Positions 37,199 through 46,048 of a DNA stretch of 64,000 bases are shown piece after piece (positions within the stretch are counted from its first letter, which is position 1; each line of letters begins with the position of its first letter). This DNA is from Anabaena azotica FACHB-119 (GTDB lineage: Bacteria > Cyanobacteriota > Cyanobacteriia > Cyanobacteriales > Nostocaceae). The notes beneath the pieces are model-generated. The model had not been told where the DNA came from. It made no database searches and saw nothing but the letters and a program-made list of their open reading frames with translations. A program made the translations under genes and the position numbers. The stretch lies in contig NZ_JACJSG010000002.1 in assembly GCF_014697625.1 (NCBI RefSeq), forward strand, positions 62,001 to 126,000, in the 5' to 3' direction.

Positions 37199-37728
37199 AA
37201 TTAACTGAGTTTTTATTTAAGAGATAAATTTGACTTGATACTAAAATTTAAACATACTCGAATCTGGCAAGACTTTCCAAAAATGACTGTATTTTGTCAA
37301 TATACTTATGCAACTATTTTGCAGCATGATTAGGACTTACGCATAAAAACGAAAAATCAAGGGTTTGGGCAAGGGTATAGGGGTATAGCGCAAAGTCTGA
37401 GCGCCGGTTTCCGGCGATCAGAACTTTGTAAGAGAGGGGTATAGGGGTGTAAATCTTTAAAACCCTTACACCCTTACACCCTTACCCCCCTACACCCTGT
37501 CTCAACAGATAACCTTGGTGCGTAAGTCCTGATGATGTAACTTTTGTCTCGCACCCCTTTCTTAGCCTATCTACCAGGTGATAGAAATATGTGGAAATTG
37601 CCCACCATCGGCTTAATGAAAAAATGCCAGATATAGCAGTAGCCACATAGGTTAGGACATTGATGAATCACAAAATCTTTATATTCAGCAGGTTTTGAAC
37701 CTGTCCCCTGTCCCCTGTCACCTGTCCC
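37199..37728. other. Gene-free spacer with family B copy 2
   Basis: Contains the 201-bp element at 37331-37531, a GAAATTGCCCACC fragment related to family C, and CCCCTGT iterations next to the end of the DUF3445 gene. No gene was recognised. Confidence 0.5.
37331..37531 (+). mobile_element. 201-bp MITE-like element, family B copy 2
   Basis: Ends TAGGACTTACGCA and TGCGTAAGTCCTG, with a perfect 5-bp target duplication ATGAT (37326-37330 and 37532-37536). It differs from copy 1 mainly by a shorter hairpin segment after GTCTGAGCG. Confidence 0.95.
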
Positions 37729-38727
37729 CTACCTCAGCCACTGCAAAATACTGTCCCGACTCTCTACCAAACCTTTGTAAATAAGTGATTCTGCTGTCAT
37801 AGATTCAATAGCCGCATACAGCTTAGAGCGTAAAACTAAGTTTTGCTTAATAACGCTACAATCACGGAAATAAGTGCGAATTGTGAATATTGCCGTGTTA
37901 TACTCTGGTAATCCCCAAATAACTTGGCGTTCAATTCGTAGATAAAGTTTAGGAGATTTTAAATCAAATTTTCTACCTTGCCACTGACTTGCTGATACAT
38001 GAGGTGGTGGTTCAGGATGATGGTTAAGGCGAGTATCCTTACTCAAACCCCAAGCAAAGCGTACTGTTGGCTCTCTAGCAATCATTGTATTGACGATCGC
38101 CTCAGATCGACGATTAATTCTTTCCATCCCAGCGACAGGTGCATGAATTGCAGCAAAATCTCTGCCAATTTTTTCCTCGGCTGACCAATGGTTGGGATAA
38201 CATAGATGCACTGCACTTAGCCAGTTGCTACCATCAGCGTGACGACAAATTACCGTTAAGTCTTCTTGTATCTGTGCGGCTAAAGCGTCAAGGGTTGAGA
38301 TATAACTGGGGAATACAGGATTATCTTCAGCCGAAACCCTTTCTAACTCCCAGTCTGAATTAAGGTAGAGAGTTTCTTGAGTCAAATGACTGTGGAATTT
38401 GCAGGTGTTAGCCGTTTGTTGAAACTCAAAATTTTGTGGGTGTTCGTGAATGAGACGCTGAATAATTAAACGAGCGATCGCACCTGCTACAGCCTGACTA
38501 TAATTACAAGTCTGGTAATATTTACTCAACCTTTCCCCACGGGCTAAAAGTTTAGCTTGTCTGTAATTATGAAAATTATCATCAATCTGAAATATCTGCT
38601 TATCTGCTTGACCATTACCTAAATCACAGCCAAAAGGTAGCATCCCTGGTTTAACTTCATACCTCCCATTCATCAGAGGAAAGTAAACAGCAGCACCATC
38701 AAAGATGTCGATTGTTTGAGCTTCCAT
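37729..38727 (-). CDS. DUF3445 protein (heme-dependent oxidative N-demethylase-like)
   Basis: 332 residues. The segments YFPLMNGRYEVKPGMLPFG, HLCYPNHWSAEEKIGRDFAA IH-region and LRIERQVIWGLPEYNTAIFTIRTY match the DUF3445 family. Family members related to fungal heme-dependent oxidative N-demethylases bind heme and an electron-transfer subunit, but the cyanobacterial substrate is not known to me. No membrane segment is seen. The ATG at 38727 follows a run of GTAACCT repeats. The MMADHC-like gene lies 89 bp upstream on the same strand, so the pair may be co-transcribed. Confidence 0.8.
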   Translation of the reverse strand: MEAQTIDIFDGAAVYFPLMNGRYEVKPGMLPFGCDLGNGQADKQIFQIDDNFHNYRQAKLLARGERLSKYYQTCNYSQAVAGAIARLIIQRLIHEHPQNFEFQQTANTCKFHSHLTQETLYLNSDWELERVSAEDNPVFPSYISTLDALAAQIQEDLTVICRHADGSNWLSAVHLCYPNHWSAEEKIGRDFAAIHAPVAGMERINRRSEAIVNTMIAREPTVRFAWGLSKDTRLNHHPEPPPHVSASQWQGRKFDLKSPKLYLRIERQVIWGLPEYNTAIFTIRTYFRDCSVIKQNLVLRSKLYAAIESMTAESLIYKGLVESRDSILQWLR

Positions 38728-38816
38728 TGGTTAGAGGTAACAGGTTACAGGTTACAGGTTACAGGTTAGGAAATAGATTTGATTATCAGTTTATCAATTT
38801 ACTTGCTTACTAGTCT

Positions 38817-39401
38817 TTAGCCCTGACTACTGACCACTGAACCTTCTGTAACTTCTTGCCACCCGTGCATAGATGCTATGTTTTTAATCTCCCACTCTAC
38901 AATCATAGGGGGTGCGGCACAGATAAAAATACTGGGATAAACAGCCGTTCCCCAAGTGGGATGAACTAGCACACAACACTTATTTTTTAAGACTGGGTAA
39001 TTAAGTAAAGCTTTGACAACTGCTGTATCGTTATGGGGAATTTCCCCAGGACGAGAAAGCAGAGGGTAGCCAGTGCGGGGATCTATCAGGTCTGCTAAGT
39101 AACCGCGATCGCGTAAATTAAAAGCTAAATCGCAACCAAACCGCATAAACTTTTCTCGTAAATGTTCCTTTTCTCGCTCAATTTCCGCCGTAGTGATTAC
39201 CAAAGGATATTGTGATTGTTGTAAAACAATCACCACCCAAAATAAAGGTTCTTCTTGCCAGTCTGGTAATATCCGTTCGCAGTTGGCACAGATATACTGA
39301 CTGGGTGAATGAATAGAAATTTGAACCGCTTGTCCCTTTTTGCCAACCAAATTAATGGGACGGCTTTGTTCCGCAGTATAGATTCTGGGATAGTTCACCA
39401 C
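38817..39401 (-). CDS. MMADHC-like (methylmalonic aciduria/homocystinuria type D) protein
   Basis: 194 residues. The stretch LAFNLRDRGYLADLIDPRTG, followed by GYPLLSRPGEIPHNDT and CCVLVHPTWGTAVYPSIFIC, resembles the C-terminal domain of MMADHC, the protein that in animals carries cobalamin between MMACHC and its enzymes; this domain has a nitroreductase-like fold. Cyanobacterial homologues are annotated this way, but their role is not established. Cysteines at CANC near residue 38 could bind metal. The start is GTG 39401. It is upstream of the DUF3445 gene, same strand. Confidence 0.75.
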   Translation of the reverse strand: MVNYPRIYTAEQSRPINLVGKKGQAVQISIHSPSQYICANCERILPDWQEEPLFWVVIVLQQSQYPLVITTAEIEREKEHLREKFMRFGCDLAFNLRDRGYLADLIDPRTGYPLLSRPGEIPHNDTAVVKALLNYPVLKNKCCVLVHPTWGTAVYPSIFICAAPPMIVEWEIKNIASMHGWQEVTEGSVVSSQG

Positions 39402-39592
39402 ATTTATTCGGTGTTCGCAAGTTTTTAATTTATTCTTTAGAATTGATGATAACTCTTAATACTTCCAAAAACTTATAAAATTTCCCTAAAAAGCAATAAA
39501 TTATTAATTTTTAAACTATTTTTTATCGTTCATTAACCTCATCTCACATTAACTCTAGATGTGGCGAACACTGCCCACCCTGTAAAGATTTA

Positions 39593-39646
39593 GTTCGTAG
39601 TCAGGACTTTAGTCCTTCTTTTAGGACTAAAGTCCTGACTACGAAC
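39593..39646. repeat. Perfect 24-bp inverted repeat
   Basis: Arms at 39593-39616 and 39623-39646 are exact complements around a 6-bp loop (TCTTTT). Half-arm variants (GTTCGTAGTCAG) occur near 15836. It could serve as a bidirectional terminator or be a mobile palindrome. Confidence 0.85.
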
Positions 39647-39691
39647 CTTGAATCATTTACACTCTTCCATTTAATGGCTATACACTACCAA

Positions 39692-39898
39692 CTAGTCGAG
39701 TTTCAAAGCATTAACTGGTACTTGCTCCCAAGAATCGACTATTCGTAAGCGTGCAACCCAACCAGATGCTTTTTGATTCTCAGTCAAGTTCTTCTGAAAA
39801 GACTCATGACAATCCTGAGCTTGGGATTCGTTACAACTGGCAATACAGGCATGAATCATTCCCGATGGATCAATCTGCTCATTTACCCAGATATTCAT
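39692..39898 (-). CDS. Small conserved-looking protein, unknown
   Basis: 68 residues, ATG at 39898 preceded by AAGG at good spacing. Composition is ordinary and soluble, with two cysteines in CIASC and one in DCHESF. The C-terminal part (WVARLRIVDSWEQVPVNALK) looks structured. I do not recognise the family. It lies 136 bp downstream of the ExbB-like gene on the same strand, in the position where an exbD gene would be expected, but it has no membrane segment and is not ExbD. Confidence 0.6.
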   Translation of the reverse strand: MNIWVNEQIDPSGMIHACIASCNESQAQDCHESFQKNLTENQKASGWVARLRIVDSWEQVPVNALKLD

Positions 39899-40034
39899 AA
39901 ACTAACCTTACAAAAACGATTTAATTTTTGAAAAACTAATAGAATTAAAAATTTTACAGCAAACATCCAGGTTAACATTAGTAATTAGTAACAATAAGAC
40001 ACAATTACTAATCAAGAATGCTCTGTGTGGGCAT

Positions 40035-40676
40035 TCAACCCTGCTTACCTTTGCGCTCATAACGACGGCGGTACAGTAATTCCAACTGTCCCCCATACTC
40101 CTGAATCCAGGCAATTTGACGCTGGTATAATCCTCGGAAACTATTAGCAAAAAACAGAGTAAAAATAGCCACAATCAAACCAGTTGCAGTAGACACCAAA
40201 GCTTCGCTAATACCAGCAGTTACACCAGCAGTCTTAGTACCTCCCACATCACCAAGATTGAGAGAAGCAAAGGAATTAATTAAACCCAAAACAGTACCTA
40301 ACAAACCTAATAACGGTGACAGACCGATTATTGTGTCGAAAATATTTTGGAAGCGTTTGAGTACAGGAATTTCCGCTTGAGCTTCACTTTCTAAAGCTAA
40401 TCGAAATTCCTCTGGCGTTGGCTCCTCTAATTCTAAAGCGGCTAGAAAGATGCGAGCGATGGGTAAATCTGCATTATTTCGTAATAGTTCTACAGAGCTA
40501 ACTACATCATCTAAACGATAAAGCTTGATAACTCCCTGCGCTACACGGTTTTGCTTCCCCGTAACTCTCAACCAGAAAATCACACGCTCTATAATTAGAG
40601 CCACTGCTAATAAAGAAAACGCCAGCAGTGGCCACATAACCACACCACCGGCTGTAAATAGATTAGTAATAGTCAT
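40035..40676 (-). CDS. MotA/TolQ/ExbB proton-channel family protein
   Basis: 213 residues with three membrane segments (about 14-35, 110-135, 150-175). GLSPLLGLLGTVLGLINSFASL and GISEALVSTATGLIVAIFTLFF are the hallmark TolQ/ExbB pore motifs. The family powers outer-membrane transport or motility together with an ExbD/TolR partner. No such partner adjoins the gene. The promoter lies in a GGTCATT/GTCCATA repeat region upstream. Confidence 0.9.
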   Translation of the reverse strand: MTITNLFTAGGVVMWPLLAFSLLAVALIIERVIFWLRVTGKQNRVAQGVIKLYRLDDVVSSVELLRNNADLPIARIFLAALELEEPTPEEFRLALESEAQAEIPVLKRFQNIFDTIIGLSPLLGLLGTVLGLINSFASLNLGDVGGTKTAGVTAGISEALVSTATGLIVAIFTLFFANSFRGLYQRQIAWIQEYGGQLELLYRRRYERKGKQG

Positions 40677-40740
40677 TGGTCATTGGTCATTGGTCATTGG
40701 TCATTAGTCATTAGTCCATAGTCCATAGTCCATAGTCAAC
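40677..40740. repeat. Heptamer tandem repeats
   Basis: TCATTGG units then TCCATAG units with a 7-bp period, directly upstream of the ExbB-like start. Confidence 0.9.
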
Positions 40741-40810
40741 AGTGAAAGTATAGGGAAAAAGGGTTAGTTAACGGAAATTAGGGACTTCCAGATCAAAAAT
40801 ATTCAAAATG

Positions 40811-40921
40811 TAGGGTGTGTCAGTTTGACAAACCTTTGCTACACCAAAAAAATATTTACCCTGACGCACCCTACTAACTGGGGGGGTTAGGTTTGAAGTT
40901 AGCTTTTCCACATGACGTGGT
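40811..40921. repeat. Composite repeat: stem-loop plus partial family N end
   Basis: TAGGGTGTGTCAG (40811-40823) and CTGACGCACCCTA (40861-40873) form a stem like the inner arms of family A but with a different loop. Next to it, 40876-40921 is the complement of the left part of the nested element at 14378 (CACGTCATGTGGAAAAG, CCTAACCCCCC). Confidence 0.65.
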
Positions 40922-40951
40922 AATAAATTATTCCCCTTTCCCCCTCTTCCT

Positions 40952-41233
40952 CTAACTATGCTGCAAAAACTCTACTTTAGGTACTAAAGGATCTGTAACA
41001 ACAGCGACACCTGTAAAACCCCAGCGTTTCAGCAAGCCTCCCAACTGTGTACCCGGAAGAGATTCGACAGTGAAGCGATTTGCTAAATCTGCTGCATGGG
41101 TGTTGAGATAGCTTAAAGCATCAAAATGTTCTCTAAACAACAGCAAATAACCTGATGTGTCCTCACTAGGACGAGCAGTTAAATAACGACCATCAGCTTT
41201 TGAGCGTATCAGGTAATGAACTTCGGAGAGCAT
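40952..41233 (-). CDS. Small conserved-looking protein, unknown
   Basis: 93 residues from the ATG at 41233 (MLSEVHYLIRSKADGRYLTA). The frame continues upstream to 41311, but that part translates a GTGGGGA repeat and is not credible. The sequence looks globular and soluble: GYLLLFREHFDALSYL then RFTVESLPGTQLGGLLKRWG. I do not recognise a characterised family. It is convergent with no neighbour and stands alone between repeats. Confidence 0.65.
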   Translation of the reverse strand: MLSEVHYLIRSKADGRYLTARPSEDTSGYLLLFREHFDALSYLNTHAADLANRFTVESLPGTQLGGLLKRWGFTGVAVVTDPLVPKVEFLQHS

Positions 41234-41502
41234 GGAAGTGGGGAGTGGGGAGTGACTTTCAAGGGCAGGTTTTTTGTTTAAGCAGAAGAGAAAGCGGTGG
41301 GGCTTCTCCAAGATTCAGGGAAGAAGCTATATATATTAACATCTGATTCTTCAAAAAACCTACCCTTGAAAGCAAAATCTCTGCTACAACACCAGAAATC
41401 AGAACTTATAAATTTTTCTTTTTCTTTATGAAACCACCCTGCTCCCTGGAGGGGAACAGGGATATGAGGAGACAGTCTTTCCCCTTTACCCTTTCCCTAG
41501 CA

Positions 41503-41877
41503 TCAAAAAATATGGTATATAGTACCTTCTGGCGCTAAATTCATAGCGGTGTTGTAATCTTCAATGGCTTTTTGCTGATTACCCAGTTCTTGATAAGTTT
41601 GACTGCGCCAATAATAATAGAAGGCGTTACGAGGATTTATATAAATTGCTTGAGTATAATCTTCTAATGCCCCGTGATAGTCACCTAAATTTTTCTTGCG
41701 AAACTGCGCTCTTGCGGTGTAAAGTTCTGCACAGTTGGGATGAAGAAATATTGCTGCATGAAAATGCGCGATCGCTCCTTCGATATCTCCTTGGGCAAAA
41801 CGAGTATAAGCCTGTTGAATATATCGGTTGATTTCTGGTATTTCTATTGAACTGGGGTACTGGCGATCGCTATTCAC
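41503..41877 (-). CDS. TPR-repeat protein
   Basis: 124 residues, GTG start at 41877. Three tetratricopeptide repeats are visible: AYTRFAQGDIEGAIAHFHAA, ARAQFRKKNLGDYHGALEDY and RSQTYQELGNQQKAIEDYNT. It is a likely protein-protein interaction scaffold; no other domain or signal peptide is present. The start codon is part of an AATAGCGATCGCC (HIP1) stretch and no strong ribosome site is seen. Confidence 0.85.
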   Translation of the reverse strand: MNSDRQYPSSIEIPEINRYIQQAYTRFAQGDIEGAIAHFHAAIFLHPNCAELYTARAQFRKKNLGDYHGALEDYTQAIYINPRNAFYYYWRSQTYQELGNQQKAIEDYNTAMNLAPEGTIYHIF

Positions 41878-42141
41878 TTTTTTTAGGTTCCCAAGTGAGG
41901 GTTAGTTACAGCAGAGAGTAAAGAACAGGCTGAAAATAATCTATCTGGCAACTGCTTTATTGCTGTTATCTTCTTAGGTTAACTGCATTTTTTTTAGTCG
42001 TCAGTATTTTTGGAGAAATAAGTCAAGATTTTTTACTTTTATTGAATTTCTCACAGTTTTGTGAAAAAAACTACTTCTACTGGAGTGATTTTTCCCATTT
42101 TCGGTAATTTACCTTACCTTTAACTTGGCTGATTAGATCAA

Positions 42142-42921
42142 TCATTTTCCCAGGTAGGCTTCTAAAACTCTGGAATTAGTTTGAATGTCAGCCGGGGTTC
42201 CGTTAGCTAAATTCTGTCCTTCAGCCAGTACCCAAACGCGATCGCACAAGGACATGACCAAATCCATATTATGTTCGATAATCAGAAAGGTCATACCCTC
42301 CCGATTCCAGGCTTGGATGCGATCGCAAATATCATCGATTAATCTGGGGTTAACTCCGGCTGCTGGTTCATCTAGCAAAATCAACTTGGGATTAGTCATC
42401 AAAGCCCTACCCATTTCTAGCAGCTTGCGTTGTCCCCCAGACAAACCGCCAGCATAGTCGTCAGCTTTTTTCGCTAATCCTACAGATTCTAGCAGAAACA
42501 TGGCTCTTTCTTGCAATTGCTTTTCTTCTTTCGCTACCACATGGGGTTGTAACTGTGCTTGCCAAAAATTCTCCCCTGTTTGTTTTTGGGCGGCTAGTAA
42601 CATATTTTCTAACACCGACAGCTTAGAAAGGGTTCTCGCCACCTGAAAAGTACGTACTAACCCTTGTTGGGCGATTTGATGTGGTTGTAAATGCTGAATG
42701 GGTTCACCATCAAAAATCACACGTCCTTTATCTGGGCGAATGAAGTTTGAAAGAAGATTAAATAAAGTAGTTTTACCAGCACCATTAGGCCCAATTAAAC
42801 CCGTGATACTACCTTGTCTAACTTCGATGCTGGCTTCTTTAACAGCTTGAATTCCGCCAAAACTTTTACAAAGTCCGCTAGCTGCTAATAATGGAAGTGG
42901 GGATGACTGATCATTTGCCAA
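42142..42921 (-). CDS. natA: Branched-chain/neutral amino-acid ABC transporter ATPase (LivG type)
   Basis: 259 residues. Walker A GPNGAGKTTLF, Q-loop region, signature LSGGQRKLLEMGRAL, Walker B LILLDEPAAGVNP and the switch His in IIEHNMD. The length and the C-terminal ILxxxRVLEAYLG-type end are of the LivG class. The gene overlaps the LivM-type permease by 11 bp, so it is translationally coupled. In cyanobacteria the LivG/LivM-type pair next to pgi corresponds to my recollection of natA and natC of the N-I neutral amino-acid system; the symbol is therefore tentative. Confidence 0.88.
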   Translation of the reverse strand: MANDQSSPLPLLAASGLCKSFGGIQAVKEASIEVRQGSITGLIGPNGAGKTTLFNLLSNFIRPDKGRVIFDGEPIQHLQPHQIAQQGLVRTFQVARTLSKLSVLENMLLAAQKQTGENFWQAQLQPHVVAKEEKQLQERAMFLLESVGLAKKADDYAGGLSGGQRKLLEMGRALMTNPKLILLDEPAAGVNPRLIDDICDRIQAWNREGMTFLIIEHNMDLVMSLCDRVWVLAEGQNLANGTPADIQTNSRVLEAYLGK

Positions 42922-44047
42922 GGGTAAGTTCCTCCTTTTTCCCTAAGATACCTTGAGGTCGCCAAATCATCAGCACCATTAAAATTAAACCAATTACCAT
43001 GATACGGAATGCACCTAAACGCGCTTCATCTAGGGGAATAATTCGCGGTAAAAGCTCACGAGTCACTGCATCATAAGCGAAGTATATTACAGCACCTAAA
43101 ATAGTGCCAATATTATTACCAGAACCCCCTAAAATCACCATAATCCAAGAGTCAAAAGTGAGTTGTGGTTGGAAATTATCAGGGTAAATAGCGCTGAGTT
43201 GCCAAGCAAAAAAAGCCCCGGCGACCCCGGCGATCGCCCCACCCAACATGAGAGACTGGAGCTTATACCAAAAGACATTTTTCCCCATCGCTCTAGGTAT
43301 TTCTTCATCTTCGCGGATAGCTTTGAGTACACGACCCCAAGGCGATCGCACCAAATATTCCAAGCGCCAAAATACAAACGCTAACACCAACAACGAGACA
43401 AGCATTAAACCAGCTTTGGGGATGTAATTATAAAGTGTGATGACCCCAGAAATATAAATTGCCGTTGCTAATAACCCTAAAATAATACCTACACCCAAAC
43501 GAGAGGCAAACTCTTGTTGACTACCAGTCTTATAAACCGCCGCATCAGTAATACGTGATTTTCGGGCGCTACTGATCCAACGCCACAACGAAAACACTGT
43601 CACAGCAAACAGCAACGTTAAAAGCCCAATCATCAACAGGCGGAAAAATAAACTTGGTGGAGTGAAGAAAGGGATACGATAACTTTGCACCCCAAAAGCC
43701 CCATCTACCCAAGTATCACCCACAGGTAACTGTTGGTTATTCACCACCAAACGAATTAGTTCCCCCGTCCCAATGGTGACAATGGCTAGATAGTCTTCCC
43801 GCAGACGCAAAGTAGCAAAACCAATCACCAGCCCCAACAAAGCCGCAGCAACCGCGCCAACAATAGCCGATATCAATAAAGGCACACCCTTGAGGCTTAA
43901 CAAAACTGTAGTATAAGCACCCAACGTCATAAAAGCGATGTGACCAAAGTTAATTAACCCTGTAAAACCCCACTGTAAGTTGAGTCCCAAACTAAACAGG
44001 GCAAAAGTTGCTGTAGAAATTGCTAGAAAAATTAGATATTCAATCAT
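42911..44047 (-). CDS. natC: Amino-acid ABC transporter permease (LivM type)
   Basis: 378 residues with eight to ten hydrophobic segments. GLNLQWGFTGLINFGHIAFMTLGAY and LRLREDYLAIVTIGTGELIRL are typical of LivM permeases, and SPWGRVLKAIREDE is the conserved loop that contacts the ATPase. It sits in the cytoplasmic membrane and should import neutral or branched-chain amino acids with a separate binding protein and other subunits, none of which is in this window. First gene of a two-gene operon with the LivG-type ATPase. The symbol natC is tentative. Confidence 0.88.
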   Translation of the reverse strand: MIEYLIFLAISTATFALFSLGLNLQWGFTGLINFGHIAFMTLGAYTTVLLSLKGVPLLISAIVGAVAAALLGLVIGFATLRLREDYLAIVTIGTGELIRLVVNNQQLPVGDTWVDGAFGVQSYRIPFFTPPSLFFRLLMIGLLTLLFAVTVFSLWRWISSARKSRITDAAVYKTGSQQEFASRLGVGIILGLLATAIYISGVITLYNYIPKAGLMLVSLLVLAFVFWRLEYLVRSPWGRVLKAIREDEEIPRAMGKNVFWYKLQSLMLGGAIAGVAGAFFAWQLSAIYPDNFQPQLTFDSWIMVILGGSGNNIGTILGAVIYFAYDAVTRELLPRIIPLDEARLGAFRIMVIGLILMVLMIWRPQGILGKKEELTLGK

Positions 44048-44279
44048 AGGTCATTAGTCAATAGTCCATAGTCCACAGTCACAAGTTATTCTCTCTCATC
44101 TCCCCCCACTCCCTCATCTCCCCCATCTCCCAGTCCCCAGTCCCCAGTCCCCGACATTTTATCCCGACGCGACTGAAATATATTACCGTTAAGTATCGCC
44201 AATTTTTGGGAACAATATGTTTGTGTTTTGGGTAATACAGAGAATGTATTGAAAAACTTTACTGAAAATATATTCAAGT

Positions 44280-44429
44280 CTAGTCAGATGTAGTCTTTTT
44301 TGGCTTTGGTAATTGTGCAATCCACGCTCTAACTACATCAGAACTGGAAACCCCTCGGCGATCTGCCTCCTGTTGCAGTTGTAACAATTCATATTCTGTT
44401 ACTCTGACAACTAACCTTTTGTCTCTCAT
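44280..44429 (-). CDS. 49-aa ribbon-helix-helix (CopG-like) protein
   Basis: A very short gene on the minus strand: ATG 44427-44429, stop TAG 44280-44282. The product, starting MRDKRLVVRVTEYELLQLQQ and continuing EADRRGVSSSDVVRAWIAQL, has the exact pattern of a ribbon-helix-helix DNA-binding protein (a beta strand VVRV, helix, G-V-S, helix). It is divergent from tnpB with only 38 bp between the start codons, so it is well placed to repress tnpB. No strong ribosome site is seen. The role is inferred from fold and position. Confidence 0.75.
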   Translation of the reverse strand: MRDKRLVVRVTEYELLQLQQEADRRGVSSSDVVRAWIAQLPKPKKTTSD

Positions 44430-44467
44430 TGTGTGTTACCATTTGTACAGACATTAAGCATAGCGCA

Positions 44468-45718
44468 ATGCAGTTAGTAGAGCAGAGAATTATCAAGAAA
44501 AGCCATCAAGCGTGGGAGCAGATAGATGTAATGTCATTTGCTGCGAAAAACCTATGGAACGCTGCTAACTACTGCATTCGGCAATCATTCTTGTATGGAC
44601 ATGGTGTGCCGTCTGACAATCAGATGGACAAATTAATGCAACCAACACAGCAATACAAAGCATTGCCAGCAAAGGTGGCGCAGCAAGTCTTAAGATTGTT
44701 AGATAAATCTTGGAAGGGGTACTTTGCAGCGATCGCCTTGTATAAATCAGATAATACTGGTTTTACAGGCAGACCAAAAATCCCTGGATATAAGCCAAAA
44801 GATGGACGCTGTGTTTTAATTTTCAGTGAGCAGTCAACTTCAAAAAAAGTTTTTCAGGATTCTGGGCAAATCAAACTCAGCAACATTGATTACTGTTTTG
44901 ATACTCACATTGAACAGTCGCAGTATTGTCAATCTCGAATTGTCCCCAAGATTGACCATTATGTTCTAGAAATAGTTTACGAGGTAAATGAGCATGAATT
45001 AGCCAGTCAAAACACACAAAATATTGCCGCGATTGATTTGGGGATTGATAACTTAATGGCGATGACATCAAATGTGCCAGGGTTTCAACCTGTTCTCGTT
45101 AACGGTCGTCCAGTAAAAAGTATCAATCAATTCTTCAACAAAAAACGTGCGACATTGCAACGCCGCAGCCAAGTTATAACTTCTCAAAGGATTCAGCATT
45201 TAACGACTAAACGTAACTTGAAAGTCAAAAATTATTTGCACCGCGCATCTAGTTATGTGATCCAGTTGCTTAAACACCTGGGAGTGACGAAGTTAGTTAT
45301 CGGTGAAAATCCTGATTGGAAGCGTGGTGTTAACATCGGTGGCAAAAATAATCAGTCCTTTGTTTCCATCCCACATGGACAGCTAATTGATATGCTCACT
45401 TATAAAGGTAAAGAAGTGGGTATTGAAGTGATTGTTCGGGAAGAATCCTACACCAGTCAATCCAGCTTTCTTGATGGGGATTTTATTCCTGAGTATGGGA
45501 GTAAACCAAAAAACTGGCAACCATCTGGAAGGAGAATATTTAGGGGGTTGTACAGGACAAAAGCAGGACGGTTGTGCAATGCTGATGTCAACGCCAGTTA
45601 CAACATACTGGTCAAAGAATTTCCCCATGCTTTCCAGACAGGGAATAGAGAGGTTTTAGTTGACCCAATTCGGGTAAATCTATCTGGTTTTAAAGCCAAA
45701 AGCTTGACCCCATTTTAG
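44468..45718 (+). CDS. tnpB: TnpB-like RNA-guided nuclease of an IS200/IS605-type element
   Basis: 416 residues from the ATG at 44468 (MQLVEQRIIKKSHQAWEQID); an upstream TTG in frame is not credible. The RuvC-like centre is complete: AIDLGIDNLMA (Asp), VIGENPDWK (Glu) and CNADVNASYNI (Asp). The zinc ribbon that normally lies between the last two has no CxxC pairs; instead it reads EESYTSQSSFLDGD, then SGRRIFRGLYR, as in a known cyanobacterial subgroup. There is no tnpA nearby, so it is either a TnpB-only element mobilised in trans or a relic. An omega-RNA would be expected from the 3' end of the gene into 45719-45798, but I cannot demonstrate it. Confidence 0.9.
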   Translation: MQLVEQRIIKKSHQAWEQIDVMSFAAKNLWNAANYCIRQSFLYGHGVPSDNQMDKLMQPTQQYKALPAKVAQQVLRLLDKSWKGYFAAIALYKSDNTGFTGRPKIPGYKPKDGRCVLIFSEQSTSKKVFQDSGQIKLSNIDYCFDTHIEQSQYCQSRIVPKIDHYVLEIVYEVNEHELASQNTQNIAAIDLGIDNLMAMTSNVPGFQPVLVNGRPVKSINQFFNKKRATLQRRSQVITSQRIQHLTTKRNLKVKNYLHRASSYVIQLLKHLGVTKLVIGENPDWKRGVNIGGKNNQSFVSIPHGQLIDMLTYKGKEVGIEVIVREESYTSQSSFLDGDFIPEYGSKPKNWQPSGRRIFRGLYRTKAGRLCNADVNASYNILVKEFPHAFQTGNREVLVDPIRVNLSGFKAKSLTPF

Positions 45719-45798
45719 ATACCTTAAAAGTTTTGTGAACGAAGTGGCAGTCCATAGAAAGCCATGTCTGACTATATTTGACTATACAAAACTGAACT

Positions 45799-45996
45799 AT
45801 GAACTTACTGAGAATTAGAATCCATCACTTAATTGAGCAGTTAAGCGATGAAGAACTTGAAAGTGTATGGCATGATATTCACGCTTTACATTGTGACTTT
45901 TATATGTTAGATGCCATACAACAAGTTAAGCGATCGCAGCAACCGTGGGACATCTTAACTCAGGAAGAAGCAATACGGATGTTGATGTTTGTGTAG
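45799..45996 (+). CDS. Small acidic protein, possible antitoxin
   Basis: 65 residues. LRIRIHHLIEQLSDEELESVW resembles the N-termini of small antitoxin-like proteins (the .LVEELPEDEL. pattern), and the C-terminus WDILTQEEAIRML is helical and acidic. A RelE-like gene follows on the same strand after 249 bp filled by repeats, so the two may once have been an adjacent toxin-antitoxin pair. I do not recognise the exact family and the assignment is an inference. Confidence 0.5.
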   Translation: MNLLRIRIHHLIEQLSDEELESVWHDIHALHCDFYMLDAIQQVKRSQQPWDILTQEEAIRMLMFV

Positions 45997-46048
45997 AGGT
46001 GATTGAGTACTGGGAATTGAATCAGTTATCAGTTATCAGTTATCAGTC

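Noticed and set aside
39908..40174. 88-residue frame overlapping the end of the ExbB-like gene as a possible exbD
   Set aside because: It overlaps the ExbB frame, lacks the ExbD membrane-helix and periplasmic-domain pattern and looks like a shadow frame.
41234..41311. N-terminal extension of the 93-residue protein at 40952-41233
   Set aside because: The extension translates GTGGGGA repeat sequence; the internal ATG gives a cleaner start.
42911..42921. Frameshift between the LivM and LivG genes
   Set aside because: The 11-bp overlap is normal translational coupling; both proteins have complete motifs and normal lengths.
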